A stretch of 5,165 nucleotides of DNA from Tepidimonas sp. (GTDB taxonomy: Bacteria > Pseudomonadota > Gammaproteobacteria > Burkholderiales > Burkholderiaceae_C). Location of the stretch: positions 1 through 5,165 of the forward strand of contig JANWZF010000287.1 in assembly GCA_025054905.1 (NCBI GenBank), written 5' to 3'. Each line of letters begins with the position of its first letter. Positions within the stretch are counted from its first letter, which is position 1. This document shows positions 1-5,165 of the stretch, piece by piece. Position numbers and translations under genes: made by a program. The notes below the pieces were generated by a model. The model was not told the DNA's origin and ran no database searches. It saw nothing but the letters and a program-made list of their open reading frames with translations.

Positions 1-1
1 G

Positions 2-319
2 GCCAAGGTGGCCGACATGTACACGACGCTGCAGGCGGCGCGCTCGTTCCTGTACACGGTGGGCAAAAACCTGGACCGGCTGGGTGCGGCGCACGTGCGC
101 CAGGTGCGCAAGGACTGCGCCAGCGTCATCCTGTGGTGCGCGGAGCAGGCCACCAAGATGGCCGGCGACGGTATCCAGATCTTTGGTGGCAACGGCTACA
201 TCAACGACTACCCGCTCGGCCGCCTGTGGCGCGACGCCAAGCTGTACGAGATCGGCGCGGGCACCAGCGAGATCCGGCGCATGCTGATCGGGCGCGAGCT
301 GTTTGCGGAGACGGCCTGA
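2..319 (+). CDS. ivd: Isovaleryl-CoA dehydrogenase, C-terminal fragment (5' end outside window)
   Basis: This is the last 105 residues of an acyl-CoA dehydrogenase; the reading frame is open from base 2 and ends at TGA 317-319. Isovaleryl-CoA dehydrogenase is an FAD enzyme that oxidises isovaleryl-CoA to 3-methylcrotonyl-CoA in leucine breakdown and passes electrons to electron-transfer flavoprotein. The visible part is the C-terminal helical domain, with IQIFGGNGYINDYPLGRLWR followed by DAKLYEIGAGTSEIRR. The phrase YEIGAGTSE is diagnostic: most acyl-CoA dehydrogenases have YEGTSE here, with the catalytic Glu, whereas isovaleryl-CoA dehydrogenases carry Gly at that point and place the base elsewhere (Glu254 in the human enzyme). 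The stop overlaps the start of the carbonic anhydrase gene by one base, so the two are cotranscribed and probably translationally coupled. The liuA name used in Pseudomonas is equivalent. The GTG at 8 and ATG at 17 are internal codons, not starts. Confidence 0.93.
   Translation, partial: AKVADMYTTLQAARSFLYTVGKNLDRLGAAHVRQVRKDCASVILWCAEQATKMAGDGIQIFGGNGYINDYPLGRLWRDAKLYEIGAGTSEIRRMLIGRELFAETA
307..310 (+). promoter_or_regulatory. Ribosome binding site for can
   Basis: GGAG at 307-310 lies 8 nt before the ATG at 319, inside the last codons of the isovaleryl-CoA dehydrogenase gene. It supports 319 as the real start rather than the in-frame ATG at 133, which would overlap the dehydrogenase gene by 187 bases. 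Confidence 0.65.
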
Positions 320-990
320 TGCCCTGGCGCGTGCTGCTGCAGCGCAACCGCGCCTGGGCCGAGCGCATGCAGGCCGAGCGGCCGGGGTTTTTTGCCGCGC
401 TGGCGCGCCAGCAGTCGCCGCGCTACATGTGGATCGGTTGTTCTGACAGCCGCGTGCCGGCCAACCAGATCACCGGGCTGGAGCCGGGCGAAGTGTTCGT
501 GCACCGCAACGTGGCCAACGTCGTGGTGCCCAGCGACCTGAACTGCCTGGCGGCGGTGCAGTATGCGGTGGACGTCTTGCGCATCGAGCACTTGATGGTG
601 GTGGGCCACTACGGCTGCGGCGGCGTGCAGGCCGCGTTGCTGCAGCAGCGGGTCGGGCTGGCGGACAACTGGCTGCGTCATGTGCGTGACGTGGCCGAAC
701 GGCACTGGGATCTGCTGCAGCGGCTGCCCGAGGCGCAGCGTCTGGACGCACTGTGCGAGCTCAATGTCATCGAACAGGTGCGCCACGTCGCGCAGTCCAC
801 CGTGCTGCAGGACGCCTGGGCGCGGGGACAGGCGGTGGCGGTGCACGGCTGGGTTTATGGTCTGCACGATGGCCTGCTGCACGATTTGCAGGTGTCGGTG
901 GACGGCCACGGCCAAGAGGTGGAGGCGGTTTATGCTCAAGCCTGCGCGGCGGTGGCGCGCCGCGCCGCGGTGGCCGCCGCGCACGCCTGA
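319..990 (+). CDS. can: Beta-carbonic anhydrase, type II (bicarbonate-regulated), 223 aa
   Basis: This is a cytoplasmic zinc enzyme that interconverts CO2 and bicarbonate. The zinc ligands are all present: Cys41 and Asp43 in GCSDSRVPA, and His97 and Cys100 in GHYGCGG. Asp43 and Arg45 form the usual Asp-Arg dyad. Positions sit one residue before those of E. coli Can (Cys42, Asp44, His98, Cys101), and the length is also typical. Trp38, Arg63 and Tyr180 match the triad (Trp39, Arg64, Tyr181) that binds bicarbonate at the non-catalytic site of the Haemophilus and E. coli enzymes, so a type II enzyme inhibited by bicarbonate at low pH is expected. The C-terminus (residues 208-223) is a plain Ala/Arg tail. 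ATG 319 is chosen because it overlaps the upstream stop (TGATG), has a GGAG upstream and gives the family's N-terminus. In this context the likely job is to supply bicarbonate for methylcrotonyl-CoA carboxylase or other biotin carboxylases; that role is inferred. Confidence 0.95.
   Translation: MPWRVLLQRNRAWAERMQAERPGFFAALARQQSPRYMWIGCSDSRVPANQITGLEPGEVFVHRNVANVVVPSDLNCLAAVQYAVDVLRIEHLMVVGHYGCGGVQAALLQQRVGLADNWLRHVRDVAERHWDLLQRLPEAQRLDALCELNVIEQVRHVAQSTVLQDAWARGQAVAVHGWVYGLHDGLLHDLQVSVDGHGQEVEAVYAQACAAVARRAAVAAAHA
943..983 (+). repeat. GC-rich inverted repeat at the 3' end of can
   Basis: A perfect 10-bp inverted repeat: 943-952 (TGCGCGGCGG) pairs with 974-983 (CCGCCGCGCA) across a 21-nt loop. 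It encodes the Ala/Arg tail of the carbonic anhydrase. It ends 7 nt before the last base of the can stop codon and 12 nt before the aceK Shine-Dalgarno. No T-run follows, so it is not a standard Rho-independent terminator. It could stabilise the upstream mRNA or slow entry to aceK, or it may simply reflect GCG/GCC alanine codons. Confidence 0.4.
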
Positions 991-994
991 CCTC

Positions 995-998
995 GGAG
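995..998 (+). promoter_or_regulatory. Ribosome binding site for aceK
   Basis: GGAG at 995-998 is 6 nt before ATG 1005 in the 14-nt gap after can. It decides the aceK start. The open frame extends back to 753, but that part overlaps can and translates to Arg/Gly-rich sequence unlike AceK. Confidence 0.7.
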
Positions 999-1004
999 CC
1001 CTCC

Positions 1005-2939
1005 ATGTTGCTGCAACGCATCGATTCCACGGTGGCCTACGGCATCGCGCGCGCGATGATCGATGGCTTCAACCGCCATTACCGGCTGTTTCGCGCCGAA
1101 TCGGCACGCGCCAAACACCGCTTCGAGACCGCCGACTGGGCGGGTCAGCAGCGGGCGCAGCGCGAGCGTATCGAGTTCTACGACCTGCGCGTCAAGGAGT
1201 GCGTCACGCGGCTGGAGCGCGAGTTTCAGGCTTCGCAGCAGCCGATGGAGGTCTGGCAGCAGGCCAAGCTGCTCTACATCGGCATGCTCGTGGATCACCG
1301 CCAGCCCGAGTTGGCCGAGACCTTTTTCAACTCCGTCACCACCAAGATCCTGCACCGCAGCTACTTCCAGAACGATTTCATCTTTGTGCGGCCGGCCATC
1401 AGCACCGAGTACATCGAGCCGGAAGACCCCAAGGCGCACACGACCTACCGCTGCTATTACCCGCAGACGTTGCAGGAGCTCAAGCCGACGCTGCGGCGCA
1501 TGGTGGAAGACTTCGGCCTGCGGGTGCCGTTTGAGGACCTGGAGCGCGATGTGGGCGACGTGCACGATGCGCTGCTGCCACTGTTTGACCACAGCCGGCT
1601 GCGGCCCAATTTTCAGCTTCAGGTGCTCGACAGCCTGTTCTACCGCAACAAAGGGGCGTATGCGGTCGGCAAGCTCATCAATGGCTTTCAGGAGGTGCCG
1701 TTTGCGCTGCCGATCCTGCACAACCCGCAAGGGCAGCTGGTGATCGATGCGCTGCTGCACGGCGAGGACGACCTGCTGATGCTGTTTTCGTTTGCGCGTG
1801 CGTACTTCATGGTGGACATGGAGGTGCCCAGCGCCTACGTGCAGTTCCTGCGCAGCCTGATGCCGCGCAAGCCGCGCGCCGAGCTGTACAACGCGCTGGG
1901 CCTGGCCAAGCAGGGCAAGACGCTCTTTTACCGCGATTTTCTCTACCACATGCGGCACAGCACGGACAAGTTCCGCATCGCGCCGGGCATCAAGGGCATG
2001 GTGATGCTGGTGTTTGACCTGCCGAGCTTTCCGTTTGTCTTCAAGGTCATCAAGGACCGCTTCCCGCCGCAGAAGGACATCACGCCCGAGCAGGTGCGCG
2101 CCAAGTACCAGCTGGTCAAGCAGCACGACCGCGCCGGCCGCATGGCCGATACGCTGGAGTTTTCCGAGGTCGGCTTTCCGCGCGATCGCTTCACCGACGA
2201 GCTGATCGACGAAATTCTGCGCGAGGCGCCCAGCCAGATCGAAATCGGCGACCGCAACGGCGACGGCAACGCCGAGGTCGTGCTCAAGCACGTCTACATC
2301 GAGCGGCGCATGATTCCGCTCAACATTTATCTGCAGGAATGCTTCGATGCGTTGAAGGCCAACCCCGACGATACGCGGGTGCGCCAGCAGCTGGAGCACG
2401 CCGTCATCGAATACGGCAACGCGATCAAGGATCTGGTGGCGGCCAACATCTTCCCCGGCGACATGCTGTGGAAGAACTTTGGCATCACCCGCCACGGCAA
2501 GGTGGTGTTCTATGACTACGACGAAATCGAGTACATCACCGACTGCAACTTCCGCCGTGTGCCCCCGCCGCGCGACGACGACGACGAGATGAGCGGCGAG
2601 GTCTGGTATGCGGTGGGCCCGCACGACGTGTTTCCGGAGACGTTCGGTCCGTTTTTGCTGTCCAACCCGCTGGTGCGCGATATCTTCATGCGCCACCATG
2701 CCGATTTGCTGGACGTGGCGTTCTGGCAGGCGCACCAGCAGCGGCTGCGCGCCGGGCACGTGCACGACATCTTCCCGTACGAGCCGTCGCGGCGGTTTTC
2801 GACACGGCGTGCCGTGGCGCTGAGTCCCACCGCCGAGTCGGCCAGCGGTGGGGCCAGCTCCACCGCCCCCACCCTGGACGGTGCGGCGCTGGTGGCCGCT
2901 TCGTCCACCTTTTCCTCAGCTGAAGGAGTCACCGCATGA
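1005..2939 (+). CDS. aceK: Isocitrate dehydrogenase kinase/phosphatase, 644 aa
   Basis: AceK is a bifunctional cytoplasmic enzyme that phosphorylates isocitrate dehydrogenase to switch it off and dephosphorylates it to restore it. This sets the split of isocitrate between the TCA cycle and the glyoxylate bypass. Residues 1 to about 320 are the N-terminal regulatory region (ESFFNS-type and FYRNKGAY motifs). The kinase-like domain starts near APGIKGMVMLVF (326-337). ATP-binding Lys347 lies in FKVIKD, and Asp486 and Asn491 in FPGDMLWKNFG. Asp504 lies in FYDYDE, and Asp382 is in MADT. By offset these correspond to E. coli Lys336, Asp457, Asn462, Asp475 and Asp371, so both activities should be intact. 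Compared with E. coli (578 aa, recalled) there are about 18 extra residues between Lys347 and Asp486, in two patches near 415-425 and 449-460, and a 37-residue Ser/Ala/Thr-rich tail after residue 607. The stop overlaps the thiolase start by 4 nt. AceK usually accompanies aceBA; no glyoxylate bypass gene is in view here. Confidence 0.97.
   Translation: MLLQRIDSTVAYGIARAMIDGFNRHYRLFRAESARAKHRFETADWAGQQRAQRERIEFYDLRVKECVTRLEREFQASQQPMEVWQQAKLLYIGMLVDHRQPELAETFFNSVTTKILHRSYFQNDFIFVRPAISTEYIEPEDPKAHTTYRCYYPQTLQELKPTLRRMVEDFGLRVPFEDLERDVGDVHDALLPLFDHSRLRPNFQLQVLDSLFYRNKGAYAVGKLINGFQEVPFALPILHNPQGQLVIDALLHGEDDLLMLFSFARAYFMVDMEVPSAYVQFLRSLMPRKPRAELYNALGLAKQGKTLFYRDFLYHMRHSTDKFRIAPGIKGMVMLVFDLPSFPFVFKVIKDRFPPQKDITPEQVRAKYQLVKQHDRAGRMADTLEFSEVGFPRDRFTDELIDEILREAPSQIEIGDRNGDGNAEVVLKHVYIERRMIPLNIYLQECFDALKANPDDTRVRQQLEHAVIEYGNAIKDLVAANIFPGDMLWKNFGITRHGKVVFYDYDEIEYITDCNFRRVPPPRDDDDEMSGEVWYAVGPHDVFPETFGPFLLSNPLVRDIFMRHHADLLDVAFWQAHQQRLRAGHVHDIFPYEPSRRFSTRRAVALSPTAESASGGASSTAPTLDGAALVAASSTFSSAEGVTA
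2826..2873 (+). repeat. Competing inverted repeats in the 3' end of aceK
   Basis: A central arm at 2845-2853 (GCGGTGGGG) can pair with three partners. Upstream, 2826-2833 (CCCACCGC) pairs perfectly over 8 bp with 2845-2852 across an 11-nt loop. Downstream, 2858-2866 (CTCCACCGC) pairs over 9 bp, one of them G-T, with a CCAG tetraloop. A third option is 2847-2853 with 2867-2873 (CCCCACC), 7 bp with a 13-nt loop. The pairings exclude one another, as in attenuator-like RNA. No T-run follows, so a Rho-independent terminator is not supported. The repeats lie within the non-conserved AceK tail, 63 nt before the thiolase start. The structure is seen in the sequence; any function is conjecture. Confidence 0.4.
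2923..2928 (+). promoter_or_regulatory. Strong ribosome binding site for the thiolase gene
   Basis: AAGGAG at 2923-2928 is 7 nt before ATG 2936 and is the best Shine-Dalgarno in the window. It sits inside the aceK coding sequence. A short stem is possible between 2913-2916 (TCCT) and 2924-2927 (AGGA), extended by a T-G pair, which would partly cover the site until ribosomes finishing aceK open it. That stem is only 4-5 bp and is a weak suggestion. Confidence 0.75.
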
Positions 2940-4126
2940 GCACTGCCACCGATCCGATCGTCATCGTCGGCGCCGCCCGCACCCCGATGGGGTCGTTCCA
3001 GGGCGACTTTGCCACCCTGGCCGCGCACGACTTGGGGGCTGCGGCGATCCGCGCCGCCGTCGAGCGCGCTGGCATCGCCCCTGAGCAGGTCGATGAAGTC
3101 CTGATGGGCAACTGCCTGATGGCCGGCCAGGGCCAAGCCCCGGCGCGCCAGGCCGCGCTGAAGGCCGGCCTGCCCAAGAGCGCGGGGGCGGTCACGCTGT
3201 CCAAGATGTGCGGCTCGGGCATGAAGGCCGCGATGCTGGCGCACGACATGCTGCTGGCCGGCAGCGCCCAGGTCATGGTGGCCGGCGGCATGGAGAGCAT
3301 GACCAACGCCCCGTACCTGCTGCTCAAGGGCCGTGGCGGCTACCGCATGGGGCACGACCGCGTGTTCGACCACATGATGCTCGACGGGCTGGAGGACGCC
3401 TACGAGCCCGGCCGCAGCATGGGCACGTTTGGCGAGGACTGCGCCGCCAAGTACCAGTTCACGCGCGCGCAGCAAGATGCTTTTGCCACCGAGAGCGTCC
3501 AGCGTGCGCAGCGGGCGGTGGCTGACGGCAGTTTTGCTGCCGAGATCACGCCGGTGACGGTCAAGGACCGCAGTGGCGAGCGCGTGGTGGCCAACGACGA
3601 GGGACCGGGCAAGATCAAGCTCGACAAGATTCCGCAGCTCAAGCCGGCCTTCAAGAAGGATGGCACGATCACTGCGGCCTCCAGCTCGTCGATCAACGAC
3701 GGCGCGGCGGCGCTGGTGCTGATGCGCGCCTCCACGGCGCAGCGCCTGGGCTGCACGCCGCTGGCGCGCATCGTCGGCCACGCCACCCATGCGCAGGAGC
3801 CCAACTGGTTCACCACCGCGCCGGTGGGCGCCACGCGCAAGCTGCTGGCCAGCATCGGCTGGCAGGTGGCCGACGTGCAGCTGTGGGAGATCAACGAGGC
3901 GTTTGCCGTGGTGCCGATGGCGCTGATGACCGAGCTGGGGGTGGATCACGCCATCGTCAACGTCAACGGCGGTGCCTGCGCGCTGGGCCACCCGATCGGC
4001 GCCAGTGGCGCGCGCATCATGGTCACGCTGATCCATGCGCTGAAGGCACGCGGCCTCAAGCGTGGCGTGGCCACGCTGTGCATCGGCGGTGGCGAGGGCA
4101 CGGCCATCGCGCTTGAGCTGCTGTGA
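2936..4126 (+). CDS. Acetyl-CoA C-acetyltransferase (biosynthetic/degradative thiolase), 396 aa
   Basis: This is a thiolase-superfamily enzyme that cleaves acetoacetyl-CoA with CoA into two acetyl-CoA, or runs the reverse condensation. Catalytic residues are present in order: nucleophile Cys92 in KMCGSGMKA, Asn320 in NEAF, His352 in GHPIGASGAR, and Cys382 in LCIGGGEGTA. These match Cys89, Asn316, His348 and Cys378 of the Zoogloea enzyme. The length is typical. Two substrate-pocket deviations stand out: the usual GNAS/ANAS segment reads Ser-Ser-Ser-Ser (249-252), and the His before MGT (His156 in Zoogloea) is Ser161. ATG 2936 overlaps the aceK stop as ATGA, with a strong AAGGAG upstream, so coupling is likely. 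In leucine breakdown the enzyme would act last, after HMG-CoA lyase and activation of acetoacetate. An atoB/phaA-type or broader beta-ketothiolase role cannot be separated by eye, so no symbol is given. Confidence 0.93.
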   Translation: MSTATDPIVIVGAARTPMGSFQGDFATLAAHDLGAAAIRAAVERAGIAPEQVDEVLMGNCLMAGQGQAPARQAALKAGLPKSAGAVTLSKMCGSGMKAAMLAHDMLLAGSAQVMVAGGMESMTNAPYLLLKGRGGYRMGHDRVFDHMMLDGLEDAYEPGRSMGTFGEDCAAKYQFTRAQQDAFATESVQRAQRAVADGSFAAEITPVTVKDRSGERVVANDEGPGKIKLDKIPQLKPAFKKDGTITAASSSSINDGAAALVLMRASTAQRLGCTPLARIVGHATHAQEPNWFTTAPVGATRKLLASIGWQVADVQLWEINEAFAVVPMALMTELGVDHAIVNVNGGACALGHPIGASGARIMVTLIHALKARGLKRGVATLCIGGGEGTAIALELL

Positions 4127-4139
4127 CGGCGCCATCGCC

Positions 4140-5165
4140 ATGCTGCTGACCGACGAACAGCACATGATCCGCGACGCGGTGCGCGCCTTCGCCCGCGAGC
4201 GGCTGTGGCCGCATGCCGCGCAGTGGGACCTGGAGCACACTTTTCCGCGCGAGGCCCACCGTGGGCTGGCCGAGCTGGGCTGCTACGGTGTGTGCGTGCC
4301 CACGGAGTACGGTGGGGCCGGCCTGGATTACCTGAGCCTGGCATTGGTGCTGGAAGAGATCGCCGCCGGCGACGGCGGCACCAGCACCGCCATCAGCGTC
4401 AACAACTGCCCGGTGTGCGCGATCCTGCTGCGCTACGGCAGCGAGGCGCAAAAGCGCCGGTGGCTCACGCCGCTGGCGCGCGGTGAGATGCTGGGGGCCT
4501 TTTGCCTGACCGAGCCGCACGTCGGCTCGGATGCCGCCGCGCTGCGCACCACCGCGCGGCGCGACGGCGACGCCTATGTGCTCGATGGCGTCAAGCAGTT
4601 CATCACCAGCGGCAAGAACGGCCAGGTGGCCATCGTGATTGCCGTCACCGACAAGGCTGCCGGCAAGCGGGGCATGAGCGCGTTTCTGGTGCCCACCGAC
4701 ACGCCCGGCTATATCGTCGAGCGGCTGGAGGACAAGGTCGGCCAGCACTCCAGCGACACGGCGCAGATCCGCCTGGAGGGCTGCCGCATCCCGGCCGACC
4801 ACCGCATTGGCGAGGAAGGCGAAGGCTACAAGATCGCGCTGTCGGCGCTGGAAGGTGGGCGCATCGGCATTGCGGCGCAAAGCATCGGGATGGCGCGCAG
4901 CGCGCTGGAGGTGGCCATCGACTACGCCAAGCAGCGGGAAAGCTTTGGTAAGCCCATTTTTGAGCACCAGGCGGTGGGCTTTCGCCTGGCCGAAGCGGCG
5001 GCGCGACTGGAGGCGGCGCGCCAACTGACCTGGCACGCCGCGGCGCTGCGCGACGCCGGCCAGCCGTGCCTGAAGGAAGCCGCGATGGCCAAGCTGATCG
5101 CCAGCGAGACGGCCGAGTGGGTGTGCTCGGTGGCCATCCAGACGCTGGGCGGCTACGGCTACGTG
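4140..5165 (+). CDS. Acyl-CoA dehydrogenase, short/branched-chain type (3' end outside window)
   Basis: The frame is open from ATG 4140 to the window edge and gives 342 residues, about 90% of a usual 375-390-residue protein. Acyl-CoA dehydrogenases use FAD to form the trans-2 double bond in acyl-CoA and reduce electron-transfer flavoprotein. The N-terminal helical domain begins MLLTDEQHMIRDAVRAFARE. The family signature AFCLTEPHVGSD is at 120-131, the FAD-contacting FITSG at 154-158, LEGGRIGIAAQSIG at 237-250, RESFGKPIFEHQ at 266-277 and QTLGGYGYV at 334-342. Gly-Gly at 239-240 replaces the Glu region of isovaleryl-CoA dehydrogenase, so the base should be the Glu of the standard YEGTSE motif, just beyond the window. 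This is therefore a different subfamily from the enzyme at the start of the window. The substrate is unknown; short straight-chain, isobutyryl- or 2-methylbutyryl-CoA are possible. The start follows the thiolase stop by 13 nt with no clear Shine-Dalgarno, so translation may rely on coupling. Confidence 0.92.
   Translation, partial: MLLTDEQHMIRDAVRAFARERLWPHAAQWDLEHTFPREAHRGLAELGCYGVCVPTEYGGAGLDYLSLALVLEEIAAGDGGTSTAISVNNCPVCAILLRYGSEAQKRRWLTPLARGEMLGAFCLTEPHVGSDAAALRTTARRDGDAYVLDGVKQFITSGKNGQVAIVIAVTDKAAGKRGMSAFLVPTDTPGYIVERLEDKVGQHSSDTAQIRLEGCRIPADHRIGEEGEGYKIALSALEGGRIGIAAQSIGMARSALEVAIDYAKQRESFGKPIFEHQAVGFRLAEAAARLEAARQLTWHAAALRDAGQPCLKEAAMAKLIASETAEWVCSVAIQTLGGYGYV

Noticed and set aside
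133..318. Upstream in-frame extension of can
   Set aside because: It would overlap isovaleryl-CoA dehydrogenase deeply and encodes Arg-rich sequence not found in carbonic anhydrases; ATG 319 has a good ribosome binding site.
753..1004. Upstream in-frame extension of aceK
   Set aside because: It overlaps can and encodes Arg/Gly-rich sequence; ATG 1005 with GGAG upstream gives the normal AceK N-terminus.
990..1005. Possible promoter or terminator between can and aceK
   Set aside because: The gap is 14 nt, holds only the aceK ribosome binding site, and has no T-run after the hairpin at 943-983.
1043..1058. Perfect 16-bp palindrome (CATCGCGCGCGCGATG) in early aceK
   Set aside because: It is a CG alternation encoding Gly-Ile-Ala-Arg-Ala in the N-terminal helix of AceK; coding plus base composition explain it. 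No operator partner or promoter is nearby.
936..2765. 609-codon open frame on the - strand opposite aceK
   Set aside because: It is the mirror of a high-GC gene with strong third-position G/C bias. The product is His/Val/Leu/Arg-rich with no recognisable domain, and aceK on the + strand is certain.
4127..4139. Possible regulatory site between the thiolase and the second dehydrogenase
   Set aside because: Only 13 nt, without a clear Shine-Dalgarno, repeat or T-run; nothing can be supported.
2516..4240. 574-codon open frame on the - strand opposite the thiolase and ends of its neighbours
   Set aside because: It spans three + strand genes, has an Arg/His/Ala-rich composition and no motif; an antisense shadow.
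1..5165. Mobile element, CRISPR, toxin-antitoxin or defence system
   Set aside because: No transposase, integrase, direct-repeat array, tRNA or composition break was seen; the whole window is occupied by five recognisable metabolic genes.

Overview
The window is a slice of a high-GC proteobacterial chromosome. Protein-level resemblance points to the Betaproteobacteria, order Burkholderiales and probably a Comamonadaceae-type genome, but this is recognition by eye and not a search. All five genes lie on the + strand and are packed with almost no intergenic DNA: a 1-nt overlap, a 14-nt gap, a 4-nt overlap and a 13-nt gap. They therefore look like the inside of one polycistronic operon. Both ends of the window cut through genes, so neither the promoter nor the terminator is visible.

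Layout: (1) 2-319, the C-terminal end of isovaleryl-CoA dehydrogenase, the first dedicated step after leucine deamination and decarboxylation. (2) 319-990, a type II beta-carbonic anhydrase (can). (3) 1005-2939, aceK, isocitrate dehydrogenase kinase/phosphatase, with a low-complexity C-terminal extension that runs into the next gene. (4) 2936-4126, an acetyl-CoA C-acetyltransferase (thiolase). (5) 4140-5165, a second acyl-CoA dehydrogenase, cut by the window edge before its catalytic glutamate.

How the genes fit together (inference): the set reads as a leucine/isovalerate (liu-type) catabolic operon with two helper functions. Isovaleryl-CoA dehydrogenase makes 3-methylcrotonyl-CoA. The next enzyme in the known pathway, methylcrotonyl-CoA carboxylase, is not in this window and consumes bicarbonate, which a carbonic anhydrase would supply. 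The pathway ends in acetyl-CoA and acetoacetate; the thiolase cleaves acetoacetyl-CoA to two acetyl-CoA. Growth on acetyl-CoA alone needs the glyoxylate bypass, and AceK opens that branch by phosphorylating and inactivating isocitrate dehydrogenase. The operon would thus combine catabolism, co-substrate supply and a flux switch.

No mobile element, CRISPR array, RNA gene or foreign-looking segment was seen. No wholly novel system is evident. The points worth a second look are the gene combination, the AceK tail with its competing hairpins, and small active-site deviations in the thiolase.
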